From positions 186,001-250,000 of the forward strand of contig NZ_AEJF01000143.1 of NCBI RefSeq assembly GCF_001028175.1: a stretch of DNA of 64,000 bases. The letters run 5' to 3'. The position numbers and the translations under genes were made by a program. This stretch comes from Caballeronia mineralivorans PML1(12). Its GTDB lineage: Bacteria > Pseudomonadota > Gammaproteobacteria > Burkholderiales > Burkholderiaceae. Positions 8,708-17,283 of this stretch are shown here, in pieces; position 1 is the first letter of the stretch; every line of letters begins with the position of its first letter. The notes below the pieces were generated by a model. The model had not been told where the DNA came from. It made no database searches and saw nothing but the letters and a program-made list of their open reading frames with translations.

Positions 8708-10984
8708 ATGATGAAACATTTAAGACTACTTCCGATTTCGGTTGCAACGATGCTCGCTGTCTTCGGCGTCGGCAATGCCCAGGCGCAAAGCAGCACGATC
8801 ACTGTTAGCGGCGTGAAATACACGTTCTGCGGGAGTGAGAACGATAACTGTACGTTTTCCGGCAAGGGATCCGTGGTGTTCGGCTCAGTTCCGCCTAACT
8901 CGCCGACCACCATGCTGACGAGCCCGAGCAGCTTCACGAACGGGGTCGGCTGTTATGTAGGCGCTGTCTCGCAGACCGATCCGGCATTCGGTTACGGAAA
9001 ATCGTGCTGGGTCAGCCTGGCGTCCACCACCACGCCGGTGACAACGACCCCCGTCACGACGACGCCAACCACGACGACGCCGACCACGACGACGCCGACC
9101 ACGACGACGCCGACCACGACGACGCCGACCACGACGACGCCAACCACGACGACGCCGACCACGACGACGCCAACCACCACGACGCCGACCACCGCCACGC
9201 CGACCTCGGCCATCTCATGCGGCTCGCCGACACAAGCGTCAGGCGGCACGGCCAATGGATTGATCAGCGCCGACACGCTGACAACCGACGGCACGCGCAT
9301 CTTCGCGAATAACACACCGTTCAAAGTAGCGGTCACGACCAACGCGCCAGGCGCGGACACTGTCATCTGGTCGGTTGCCGACGCGAACGGCGCGATCAAG
9401 ACGCAGGGTAGCTTCGCCGTGAAGTCCGGTGTGCAGACCAGCACGATGTCATGCACGTCGACATGGTCCGGCTACGGCGCGATCACTGCCACGTTGCGAT
9501 CCAACGGCGGCACGTTGCCGAACATGGGCACGCGCCCGACGGGTATCGCAACGTTCGGTGTGTTGCCCAACCTGTCACCTGTCCTCGGCACGGTGACGTA
9601 TGCGCACCAGGACCAGCATCGGTTCGGCATGCAGGGTTTCAACGGCAACATCGCCGCGTTGCACGCTCTGGGAATTTCCTGGACCATCGACGACCGCGAA
9701 GTGTCGGCCATGGAGCCGAACGGCCCCAACACCTATACGCCGAGCGTTAGCGACCTGGACCCGTTCTACAAGTCCAATCCTGACCAGATGCGCATTGTGC
9801 GTCTTGACGGACTGCCGGCATGGGATTCGAAGACAGGTCAGTTCAACGACAGCTTCTATGCGCCGTCGAACATGACTGAATTCCAGAACTTCATGGGTAG
9901 GGTGGGTACCGACACGAGCCTGATCCGTGCCGCCAATTATCCGAACCAGAAGAACAACTACTACCAGGTGACCTGGGAGCCAAGCAACGGATGGGCGGAC
10001 AGCGCGACGAATTTCGTCGCGATGTACAAGGCCGCTTATCAGGGCTTGCACTCGACCGATCCGAACGCCATCGTGATGGGCCCTGCCAACCCCTTCCCGG
10101 CCAATTGCACCACTGCTTGCTCGACGGGCTACCTGCAGACCTACGGCGCGCTCGGCTTGTGGAACTACATCGACGCGGTAGCGACGCACGGTTACTGGAA
10201 TGCCGGTACCTATCCGGCCCACCCGCCTGAATTGCAGGACTCGGACCCGGACCCGGCAAATCAGGCCAATGCGCTCGACAACCAGTTGATTCAGTTGCGT
10301 GCCATGATGCAAGCCGGCAAGCCGAACATGAAGTTGTTCGCCACCGAGGCGGGTACCAGCTACGATCCGGGCATCAACTACGGACCTACGTCGCCGTCGC
10401 AGAATCAGTTGTTTGCTCAAGCTGCCGTCGGCGTGCGCTCCCACATCATCATGATCGGTGGCGGCGCGCAGGTGACCACGCTTTTCTACGGTTCGGACTA
10501 TCCCGGCGAGACTGGCTACGGCACGTTCTTCGACCTGAACGATGCTCAGGGTGCGTTCGGTGCATCGAACCTGTCACCAAAGCCTGAAGCACTTGCGTTC
10601 GCCACGATGACCCGGGCGCTTGACGGCACCAATACGCTTGGCCGCGTAACGGGTGCTCCCGCCGGAACATTCGCCTATGCGTTCCAGCAGCTCGGTAACG
10701 GCAAGGTGGTGACGGCCGCGTGGGCACACAGCAATGCGCAGTGGCCGGCATCGGGGGGGCTCTATAGCCAGACCTACTCGACCAGCTACTCGCTTCAGGT
10801 GGACACTGCCGGCACGTCGGGCAACGTGACGAAGATCGATGGTTACGGCAACGTCAGCACGCTTCCCTATACCAACGGGAAAGTAACGCTGACACTCACC
10901 GAGGTGCCGCAATACATCGTCTCGAGTAATGCGACGGTCGCCAAGGCCAACGCAACGGTGCCGGTCGGGTACATGGGTCAGTAA
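8708..10984 (+). CDS. Secreted clan GH-A-like glycoside hydrolase with lectin-like N-domain
   Basis: 758 residues from ATG at 8708 (ATG at 8711 also possible); the upstream in-frame extension lacks a signal peptide, while this start gives one ending near GNAQA-QS. Residues ~25-105 form a small cysteine-containing module (YTFCGSENDNCTFSGKG ... FGYGKSCWV) seen in secreted carbohydrate-active proteins. Residues ~107-166 are a TTTPT linker. The catalytic part has the clan GH-A pair: a Glu in VTWEPSNGW (residue ~424, acid/base) and a Glu in LFATEAGTS (residue ~547, nucleophile). It probably cleaves an extracellular polysaccharide; nearby glycan genes fit. The exact GH family cannot be fixed by eye. 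Confidence 0.7.
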   Translation: MMKHLRLLPISVATMLAVFGVGNAQAQSSTITVSGVKYTFCGSENDNCTFSGKGSVVFGSVPPNSPTTMLTSPSSFTNGVGCYVGAVSQTDPAFGYGKSCWVSLASTTTPVTTTPVTTTPTTTTPTTTTPTTTTPTTTTPTTTTPTTTTPTTTTPTTTTPTTATPTSAISCGSPTQASGGTANGLISADTLTTDGTRIFANNTPFKVAVTTNAPGADTVIWSVADANGAIKTQGSFAVKSGVQTSTMSCTSTWSGYGAITATLRSNGGTLPNMGTRPTGIATFGVLPNLSPVLGTVTYAHQDQHRFGMQGFNGNIAALHALGISWTIDDREVSAMEPNGPNTYTPSVSDLDPFYKSNPDQMRIVRLDGLPAWDSKTGQFNDSFYAPSNMTEFQNFMGRVGTDTSLIRAANYPNQKNNYYQVTWEPSNGWADSATNFVAMYKAAYQGLHSTDPNAIVMGPANPFPANCTTACSTGYLQTYGALGLWNYIDAVATHGYWNAGTYPAHPPELQDSDPDPANQANALDNQLIQLRAMMQAGKPNMKLFATEAGTSYDPGINYGPTSPSQNQLFAQAAVGVRSHIIMIGGGAQVTTLFYGSDYPGETGYGTFFDLNDAQGAFGASNLSPKPEALAFATMTRALDGTNTLGRVTGAPAGTFAYAFQQLGNGKVVTAAWAHSNAQWPASGGLYSQTYSTSYSLQVDTAGTSGNVTKIDGYGNVSTLPYTNGKVTLTLTEVPQYIVSSNATVAKANATVPVGYMGQ
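9026..9205 (+). repeat. In-frame 15-bp tandem repeat coding for a TTTPT linker
   Basis: About twelve 15-bp units (core ACCACGACGACGCCG) encode TTTPV/TTTPT repeats. The array separates the N-terminal module from the catalytic domain of the glycosidase. Threonine/proline linkers are usually extended and, in some species, O-glycosylated. Units are nearly identical, so copy number probably varies by slippage. Confidence 0.9.
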
Positions 10985-10996
10985 CACTCTGGCTGC

Positions 10997-11028
10997 TTGA
11001 CGCGCCGCTGACGGAAGCGGCGCGTCAA
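10997..11028. terminator. Hairpin 1 between glycosidase and ald genes
   Basis: Perfect 13-bp inverted repeat (arms 10997-11009 and 11016-11028, six-base loop) just after the glycosidase stop codon. There is no U tract. It is probably part of a bidirectional terminator with the next hairpin. Confidence 0.65.
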
Positions 11029-11034
11029 CAAGAC

Positions 11035-11070
11035 AACGAATGCCTCGCGGTCAAACGCGAGGCATTCGTT
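11035..11070. terminator. Hairpin 2 between glycosidase and ald genes
   Basis: Perfect 15-bp inverted repeat (arms 11035-11049 and 11056-11070, six-base loop), placed 15 bp before the end of the convergent ald gene. Paired with hairpin 1 it probably terminates both transcripts. Confidence 0.7.
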
Positions 11071-11085
11071 TATGTATTGCGTACG

Positions 11086-12201
11086 TTACGCAAGCACACT
11101 TTCGGCCGGCACGTAGCTATAACCGAGGGCACGTGCGACGGCCTTGTAAGTGACCTGTCCCTCGCACACGTTCAAGCCGGCCCGCAAATGGGGATCCTGC
11201 GACAGCGCACGCCGCCAGCCTTTATCCGCGATCGCCAAGGCATGACCGATAGTCGCGTTCGTGAGTGCGAACGTCGATGTTCGCGCAACTGCACCCGGCA
11301 TGTTGGCAACGCAGTAGTGCACGACATTGTCCACGACGAAAGTCGGATCTGTATGGGTCGTGGGCCGCGAGGTCGCGAAGCAGCCACCCTGATCGATTGC
11401 GACATCGACAACAACGGCGCCTGGCTTCATATGCGAAATCATGTCGCGGGTAACGAGCTTCGGCGCGGCGGCACCGGGGATGAGCACACCGCCAATCAGA
11501 AGATCGGCAGCGAGCGCCGAGTCCTCGATCGTCTGCGCGTTCGAGCATAGCGTGGTGACGCGGTTGCCATAGATCAGATCCAGTGCGCGCAGACGATCGA
11601 GGTTCTTGTCGATGATCGTGACACGCGCGCCCATGCCCACCGCGATCTGCAACGCGTTCGTCCCGACCACGCCGGCGCCGATGATCACCACGTGTGCGGG
11701 CGCCACACCGGGAACACCGCCGAGCAGCAAGGCCATTCCTCCCTTCGATTTTTCCAGATGCGCCGCGCCAGCCTGGATCGACATGCGACCCGCGACCTCG
11801 CTCATCGGCGCAAGCAACGGCAAGCCGCCACCCGGGCCGGTGATCGTTTCGTAAGCAATACAGACCGCCTTGGAGTCGATCAAGGCTCGCGTCTGCGCCG
11901 GGTCCGGCGCCAAATGCAGGTACGTGTAGAGGATCTGGCCCGCGCGCAACATCGCGCATTCGGCGGGCTGCGGTTCCTTGACCTTGATGATCATCTCGGC
12001 GCCCGCAAAGACCTCTTGCGGCGTGTCGACCACAGTGGCGCCCGCAGCCTTGTAGGCATCGTCCGACAAACCGATCTCCGCGCCCGCCGCTGTCTGGACG
12101 ACAACCTCATGCCCGTGAGACACCAGTTCGCGAACGCCCGCAGGCGTCAGCCCGACCCGATATTCGTGGTTCTTGATTTCTTTCGGCAGACCGATACGCA
12201 T
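11086..12201 (-). CDS. ald: Alanine dehydrogenase
   Basis: 371 residues, the usual family length. The enzyme reversibly deaminates L-alanine to pyruvate and ammonia with NAD. The N-terminal domain starts MRIGLPKEIKNHEYRVGLTP, with the substrate lysine region IIKVKEPQ; the NAD-binding Rossmann motif is IIGAGVVGTNA, and VVDVAIDQGGC is the typical family signature. ATG at 12201 is preceded by an excellent AGGAGG; the frame extends upstream without support. It is a single gene, convergent with the glycosidase, with paired hairpins between them. Confidence 0.95.
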   Translation of the reverse strand: MRIGLPKEIKNHEYRVGLTPAGVRELVSHGHEVVVQTAAGAEIGLSDDAYKAAGATVVDTPQEVFAGAEMIIKVKEPQPAECAMLRAGQILYTYLHLAPDPAQTRALIDSKAVCIAYETITGPGGGLPLLAPMSEVAGRMSIQAGAAHLEKSKGGMALLLGGVPGVAPAHVVIIGAGVVGTNALQIAVGMGARVTIIDKNLDRLRALDLIYGNRVTTLCSNAQTIEDSALAADLLIGGVLIPGAAAPKLVTRDMISHMKPGAVVVDVAIDQGGCFATSRPTTHTDPTFVVDNVVHYCVANMPGAVARTSTFALTNATIGHALAIADKGWRRALSQDPHLRAGLNVCEGQVTYKAVARALGYSYVPAESVLA

Positions 12202-12547
12202 GATGGAACTTTCCTCCTGAAATGACCGCTTGCCAGCGTCCGCTGCCATCGATCGCCAAGCGAACCCTCACACCCGGACCCGCAGCGATAACCCGCCGCA
12301 GGAGATTGCGTGGGTTGTGTCGAGCTGTATGTCTTGCCGATGGCTGTGCGTAGCTCATTGTCTTCATCCGGAATTGCGGGCAGTGGATGCATCGAGTGCT
12401 ACTGCCGATTCAAGATACCGTCCAGTGTGATCGCAAACCGATGTCCTAGGACGATGAAACAGACCGGGGTTTTCCATGAGATGAGCGATGGCGTTTGTCT
12501 ATTGCAAAAACATAGCTAACCATTCGCAGCGAGGGCTTCTTCGCCGC
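12202..12547. other. Intergenic region upstream of ald
   Basis: 346 bp containing the ald ribosome-binding site at its left end. I see no gene, clear promoter or repeat in the rest. Confidence 0.5.
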
Positions 12548-13348
12548 TCATTCTCGTGATGCAGGGACTGTAAGCGCCTTTGCGTTAAGCGCATGTTGTG
12601 CGTGCGCCAGGCGCTTAGTGGTCCATTGCACTGTCATTGCCAGGACTGCTGCTTCGACGAATGCTAAAAGAGTCGCTTGTCTGGGCAGCGTAAAGATGAG
12701 GCAGAGACAGAAAGCGGCGAATGAGAACCGGCCGAGGACCATGCCTCGCAAAAGCGACACCACGAAGTCGGGGCCGTGCGCTCGGTGAGAAGAGACAGAA
12801 AGCACGATCCCCAGTAACGGAAACACCGCGAGAAGCCCGCTCCATTTCGCGCCTAGCGCAGACGACAGCGTGGTGACTGCGACTGTTAGCGCCGCACCGG
12901 CAAACATGCGTCCAAGGAGATCGTTACGGCTAAGCGCTGCAATCCTGGCAACGGCATTGCTGCGGGGAAGAAACGTTTGTCCAAACGCGACAGCAATAAG
13001 CGCAGCCACGATGGCCCACGCCGGCGACGCCGGCATTGAAGCCAGTCCTATGGCTGCGACAAGCCAGCCTCCCAATCCAGCCGCCAGGGCGAATGGCCAT
13101 TGCCGGGATCGGCAAGTCCATGCATAAGCGAAGTTGAACGCCTCGGAGGCCAGTATGGCGGACAGCGACAAGGTAGCCGCGTGTGCTCCGAAAACCGGTC
13201 CGTGGTCCAGGACCAGAAGGAACAGGATCGGCCCGGCAACAAAGGGCAATCCGGCAAGCCAGCCGGCGATGGCGGGACCCCACCATTTACCCGACATCGA
13301 AACAACGAGAAGGAAGAACGGGACCAGCGTCAGCTTTAGCGCGAGCAT
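12548..13348 (-). CDS. Multi-pass inner-membrane protein of unknown function
   Basis: 266 residues with about seven to eight hydrophobic segments spread over the whole length (for example LTLVPFFLLVVSMSG at the start, AIAGWLAGLPFVAGPILFLLVL, GLLAVFPLLGIVLSVSS). A conserved-looking SGKWWGPAIAGWLAGLPFVAGP block near the N-terminus resembles two-fold repeated small transporters, because GAKWSGLLAVFPLLGIVLSV recurs in the second half. I therefore infer an internal duplication. No family name is recognised with certainty; transport or regulation are both possible. Confidence 0.65.
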   Translation of the reverse strand: MLALKLTLVPFFLLVVSMSGKWWGPAIAGWLAGLPFVAGPILFLLVLDHGPVFGAHAATLSLSAILASEAFNFAYAWTCRSRQWPFALAAGLGGWLVAAIGLASMPASPAWAIVAALIAVAFGQTFLPRSNAVARIAALSRNDLLGRMFAGAALTVAVTTLSSALGAKWSGLLAVFPLLGIVLSVSSHRAHGPDFVVSLLRGMVLGRFSFAAFCLCLIFTLPRQATLLAFVEAAVLAMTVQWTTKRLAHAQHALNAKALTVPASRE

Positions 13349-13411
13349 GGCAAACCAGGCGGATTTAAAACCGGATCGTACACGAATCTGTGGTTAGTAG
13401 TCGGGGGGCAC

Positions 13412-13470
13412 CAACCCAACACCACTCACACCGGCAGCCCCAAAACCCGTCCACCGGTGCGAGCGAAAAA
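13412..13470 (-). repeat. Diverged copy of the G-rich 3'-flank repeat
   Basis: Read on the minus strand, this matches the ~100-bp repeats at 40534-40633 and 44394-44494 (shared blocks TTTTTCG-TCGCAC, GGTTTTGGGG and GGTGTTGGGTTGG-like), at roughly three-quarters identity over ~60 bases. It lies about 50 bp beyond the stop of the porin gene, in the same orientation relative to its gene as the other copies. Confidence 0.5.
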
Positions 13471-13518
13471 CCGACCTACATCCCTTAGCCGATTACTGGA
13501 GAGTGGCCATCCGCAAGC

Positions 13519-14634
13519 TTAGAAAAGATGCTGAATCCCGGCGTACGCACCCGACTGACTATGGCCTGGAAGCGGATTGTCGGTGCTGGTCGAGTCGCCA
13601 AAGGCGTTGGCGTTCAAGCCGAAGTTTGCATGAGCGCTGTTCCGTGCGGTCGCAATCTGGAAGTCGAGCAATGTACGTTTGGTCAGGTTGTAGGTGCCAC
13701 CGATCGTATAGATGGTCGCATTCCCGCCGCCATTGTTTGCATTGACGTGATACACCGCGCCTATAAGTGCGGCCGCAGGCGTGGCTTGCCATGTCACGCC
13801 GCCCCATTCTTGCTGCGTGGTCGTGATGCCGCCGGACTTGGCGCCTGAACTCGAATGCGATTGCTGATAGACCGCCTGGATCTTGAATTTCCCCAAGAAC
13901 ACATTAACGCCGCCGAAGTATTCGCGGGAGAAATTGAATACGTCGTCCAGTGTTCCATTAGCGGCGTCGCGCCATTCGTCGTAGATCGCGCGGATCTGGA
14001 AAACAGGCTGCGTGTAGGTCAACTGGATCGCGTCCGCGCGGCCTTGTCCGGTAGAGCCATTGCCGTTCCAGTTGGTCGCGTTAGACAGCGCGTATTGCCC
14101 GCTGACGTCAAAACCCGCGAAGGTAGGCGACTGGTACGAGATGTTGTTGCTTGTGTGATTCCAGTTCCGGCCGCGAACCAGTGACGCGGATGACCAGTTG
14201 CTTTGGCCAAAGGGGTCGAAGTCCCAGACACCGTTTGACAGGAAAAGCTCTTTGCCAAGCAGCACCGTACCAAAGCGGTCATTGGCAATTCCCACCGTGG
14301 CATACCGGTCGAACAAGCCGTTGTTTGAGGGGCCTTGCCCGGTCATGGTGTTGAATGCGCCTTCGAGGTGGAATACGACCTTGTTGCCTCCACCAATATC
14401 CTCGACGCCCTTTATGCCCCAGAGACTCGTTCCCCAATCTCCGCTTTCCGCCTTGAAGCGGTGACTGCTACCCGTCGATGCTCCCGTCACGGGGTTCTGT
14501 CCTGTGGGTACGCCCGTCATATACTCCACGCCAGCGTCTATACGCCCATACAGTGTCACACTGCTTTGAGCGCGTGCGCTCCCTGCGCCGGCTGCCAGCA
14601 GGGATGCCAGCGCAACGGCCTTGAGCTTGTTCAT
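13519..14634 (-). CDS. General outer-membrane porin (Burkholderia type)
   Basis: 371 residues. The signal peptide ends ...AGSARA and the mature protein starts QSSVTLYGRIDAGVEY, the hallmark of betaproteobacterial trimeric porins. It ends GAYAGIQHLF with a C-terminal phenylalanine, as needed for outer-membrane insertion. The GSSHRFKAESGDWGTSLWGIKGVEDIGGG block is the conserved second strand. It should form a 16-stranded beta-barrel for small solutes. A good GGAGGAG precedes the ATG. Its leader contains a minus-strand hairpin pair with a U tract (14737-14807), so expression may be attenuated or an sRNA may end there. Confidence 0.92.
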   Translation of the reverse strand: MNKLKAVALASLLAAGAGSARAQSSVTLYGRIDAGVEYMTGVPTGQNPVTGASTGSSHRFKAESGDWGTSLWGIKGVEDIGGGNKVVFHLEGAFNTMTGQGPSNNGLFDRYATVGIANDRFGTVLLGKELFLSNGVWDFDPFGQSNWSSASLVRGRNWNHTSNNISYQSPTFAGFDVSGQYALSNATNWNGNGSTGQGRADAIQLTYTQPVFQIRAIYDEWRDAANGTLDDVFNFSREYFGGVNVFLGKFKIQAVYQQSHSSSGAKSGGITTTQQEWGGVTWQATPAAALIGAVYHVNANNGGGNATIYTIGGTYNLTKRTLLDFQIATARNSAHANFGLNANAFGDSTSTDNPLPGHSQSGAYAGIQHLF

Positions 14635-14736
14635 GTCTCCTCCAATGTCAAATTGACTGCGTAGCCGGTTTAGCCGGCACTTTGTCTTACGCAGCGGTCG
14701 TCATGTTCTTTGCATTTATCGTGCTTGAAAAAATGT

Positions 14737-14772
14737 AAAAAAGCCCCGGATCTCTTGGGCAAATCCGGAGCT
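14737..14772 (-). terminator. Intrinsic terminator in the porin leader
   Basis: On the minus strand, arms 14763-14772 and 14742-14751 form a 10-bp stem with one mismatch and an 11-base loop, followed by a run of U residues (14742-14737). It points toward the porin gene and lies about 100 bp before its start codon. No minus-strand gene lies upstream, so it is either a leader attenuator or the end of a small RNA. Confidence 0.7.
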
Positions 14773-14774
14773 GG

Positions 14775-14807
14775 CCGTGGAGGCAGGGGGAGGATTTTCC
14801 CCCACGG
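14775..14807 (-). ncRNA. Structured leader or sRNA segment upstream of the porin
   Basis: Arms 14775-14780 and 14802-14807 form a six-bp stem that encloses a G-rich/C-rich inner pairing (14786-14790 with 14799-14803 region). It abuts the intrinsic terminator. Start and full extent of the RNA are unknown. Confidence 0.35.
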
Positions 14808-15326
14808 GTGAAAATGTTTATCTCAACGGGGATGGTTGTTTAGAAGAGCGCAACGAAGCCATCACTCCGCTGCACGCTAAAGGTAATCAAACTTCAGCTT
14901 CAGATAAATGCCGGTCAAACGAATAGATATTTTCTAAGTTGCGAATAATCGTAACGGGAGCTGCTTGACGTTAGGCGAACCCGCTGGGCAAACCAGGCGA
15001 TCTCTTCAGGTGATCACGCATTGGATGGCGTGATCGACGCTAAGTCTGCACTAAGCCTAATGCTTAAGCTTAAGGCAGCGCAGGAGGGAATCTTTTCTTG
15101 CCTGCCGGCCGCAACTGCGGTGTCGACTTCGCTTGACGCAAGCCCGCCTCAATCGATAAAGCCGCACCAACGATCAATCCTTCTGCCATCGCCTAAAAAA
15201 AACTCGGGGTTATGTAACCCGCTGCGTGAAGTCGCCGAACTAGCATGTGGGTCCCCCGTTATCATCCGGCATCGCGTCAGCGTCCGACTTTTTTTACAAA
15301 TGCCTTTCTAATAAAAGCGTCAAGAG
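14808..15326. other. Intergenic region between porin leader and ykgJ-like gene
   Basis: About 520 bp. A plus-strand open frame at 15021-15311 has no ribosome-binding site and unlikely composition. The porin promoter is expected here but I cannot place it with confidence. Confidence 0.45.
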
Positions 15327-16100
15327 ATGGATATCAACTTTGAGTGCACGATGTGCGGCAAGTGCTGCCACGATCTCAAGCTACCGCTGAGCGTTGACGA
15401 AGCACTGGTATGGCTTGCGCGCGGCGGCGATGTCCAGTTTCTCTGCGACGCTGTTCCGTGGCCCGAGGAACCCGCGGCGGATAATCTGCAGGCGCAGCAT
15501 AAGCGGCGCCGGTCGTTCGCCGCGTCGAGCGGCGACATGCCGGTCCGGGTCGTGGTGGTTCTGGCCGCGTCGTTCGAGGGCGCGTGTCCGCATTTGCAAG
15601 CGAATATGAGTTGTGGCGTGTACGAGCAGCGCCCGACTGTCTGCCGGATCTATCCTGCGGAAATCAACCCGTTCATCGAATTGAAGCCGGAGCAAAAGGA
15701 ATGTCCGCCGGAAGCGTGGTCGGCAGACAAGCCGCTGCTGATGAGGGCGCAGCAGGTAGTAGACGCCGGGACCTTCGCCCTGATTGCAAAATCGCGGGCG
15801 GCGGATGTTAGCGACGCCGGCATTAAAGCGCGCGCATGCGCGAATCTGGAAATCGATGCTGCTGCACTGGCTAACGAGGGCCTGGTGATTTATTCACCGC
15901 CTGTTGCCTTGGCGATAGCCGCGTTGGAACGTGCTCGTGAGCAGGGTGATGAGAGCGACGACACACTGCAGTGGAAGGTCGTATCGAACCGGCGCGAAAC
16001 GGTGGACACACTTGCGTCGATAGGCGCAACAGGTGTCCACTACGTGAAGGCAGATGCACCGGCGTTCGATTATCTCGGCTTCTTTCCCGCCTCGGCGTGA
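15327..16100 (+). CDS. YkgJ-type cysteine-cluster protein
   Basis: 257 residues. The N-terminus MDINFECTMCGKCCHDLKLP carries the C-x2-C-x2-CC motif of the YkgJ/UPF0153 zinc-or-iron-chelating family, with further cysteines in ACPHLQANMSCGVYEQRPTVCRIYP. The family binds metal, possibly an Fe-S cluster; the role is unknown. The C-terminal ~100 residues are less conserved. AAGAG precedes the start. It is monocistronic. Confidence 0.85.
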   Translation: MDINFECTMCGKCCHDLKLPLSVDEALVWLARGGDVQFLCDAVPWPEEPAADNLQAQHKRRRSFAASSGDMPVRVVVVLAASFEGACPHLQANMSCGVYEQRPTVCRIYPAEINPFIELKPEQKECPPEAWSADKPLLMRAQQVVDAGTFALIAKSRAADVSDAGIKARACANLEIDAAALANEGLVIYSPPVALAIAALERAREQGDESDDTLQWKVVSNRRETVDTLASIGATGVHYVKADAPAFDYLGFFPASA

Positions 16101-16303
16101 TCGGCAATCGATGTGGGCCTGCTGATCAATCAAGCCGGTCTTGACGATCCTGTCCACAACCAACGCTAAGTCGTACTCGCTTGCGGCGCAGCAGAGTGGC
16201 TACGCTGGAACGCACTGGAGAGAGCACGCAGCACCGGCAATAAAAAAGTGAGCGCACCAGCCGGGCGAGCGCTAAACATCTTGTTCGTGACGGCCCGCAA
16301 AGC

Positions 16304-16927
16304 TCATGGTGGAGGAGGATCGCTCGGGGCATCCTGTGTGGTGGTATCCGCGGCCAGCGCGTTGCGGAACCCGGACAAGCGCTGCTGGTAATTTTCGCCA
16401 TCGCCGTAGGCAAGAAACCCTTGAACCCGCGCTGGGGCGCCCAGTATTTTGCGAGCATGCTTGATGGGACACCAGTATTGCTCGGTACGCGCGGCAATCT
16501 CGGTTCCATAAGCAAGCAGGCCGTTGGCATACGCGCAGTACGCGCAATTGAACTTCTCCATGAAGTTCAGGTAGCTCAGGTGCCACCGGTCCATCACGAT
16601 GTAGTCCGAACGCTTGACCTTGTTGATCCTGTACACGGGAAAGCAGATGGCTTGATACACCGTCAAGCCGAGGTCGAGGAACAACAACGGCAAGATCAGT
16701 CCATAGATGACCGGCGCGACCGCGACGGTGGGCGGACGGCTCTTGACGAGCCAGCGCAGCAGTCCCGTCTTCGATCGCCGGTGTGCTTCCCTGACGGTGT
16801 GGTCGAATTTGATCCGCTTACCGTCAAGGTGGTAGAACAATGGCACTTCAGCCCGATGCAAAACGGCTCTCAGTTCATCTTCCAGTACGTTTATTTGCGC
16901 CATCAGTTGCCGCACTTTCTCGTCCAC
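16304..16927 (-). CDS. Conserved protein of unknown function with YCAYANG motif
   Basis: 207 residues from a GTG at 16927 that follows a strong ACGGAGG; an ATG at 16978 without a ribosome site is the alternative. A charged N-terminal helix (QLMAQINVLEDELRAVL) is followed by one or two membrane-like segments (VAVAPVIYGLILPLLFLDLGLTVYQAICF). A conserved-looking aromatic and cysteine-rich block FNCAYCAYANGLLAYGTEIAARTEQYWCPIKH follows (three Cys). Cysteines here could bind metal or haem. I do not recognise a named family. It could be membrane-anchored. Confidence 0.6.
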   Translation of the reverse strand: MDEKVRQLMAQINVLEDELRAVLHRAEVPLFYHLDGKRIKFDHTVREAHRRSKTGLLRWLVKSRPPTVAVAPVIYGLILPLLFLDLGLTVYQAICFPVYRINKVKRSDYIVMDRWHLSYLNFMEKFNCAYCAYANGLLAYGTEIAARTEQYWCPIKHARKILGAPARVQGFLAYGDGENYQQRLSGFRNALAADTTTQDAPSDPPPP

Positions 16928-17283
16928 ATGACCTCCGTGGCTGTTGGATACGACGTGCCCGGTTTGGAGAGGCGGCATAACCCGGGCTATCTTTAAGTCA
17001 TATCAACAGACCACCAGCAAAAATCGTTCCGGGTAGAGAAAAATGCGAGGGGTATCGCGCGTTCGATCAGGGACCCCTGCTATCCAGGTCGCATCGCTGT
17101 AGGCGAAATAGTCGCTGTTCCCGGCCGCTGCACCAGTGCCGGGAAGCGCGCGGGTATCCGAGGTCATCGCTGCGATGAGTGACATGCCTCTCCGCTTCCG
17201 CCAATCCGCGAACATGGTGGTTCGATTCGCAGCGCTCGATGCGCTACTTTGGCGCTTTCATCACGGTACGCGCTCGCAGGCAC
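16928..17283. other. Intergenic region
   Basis: About 355 bp. A minus-strand open frame of 70 codons (17003-17215) has no good start signal and no recognisable features. Nothing else is supported. Confidence 0.45.

Noticed and set aside
9026..9205. CRISPR-like tandem repeats
   Set aside because: Repeats have no spacers, lie in frame in a coding sequence and encode a TTTPT linker.
9575..10444. 289-codon minus-strand open frame over the glycosidase gene
   Set aside because: Shadow frame of a well-supported gene; composition is typical of antisense frames in GC-rich DNA.
15021..15311. 96-codon open frame upstream of the cysteine-cluster gene
   Set aside because: No ribosome site; the real gene starts at 15327 with a good one.
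17003..17215. 70-codon minus-strand open frame between unknown gene and AraC
   Set aside because: No start signal and no domain; too short to support.
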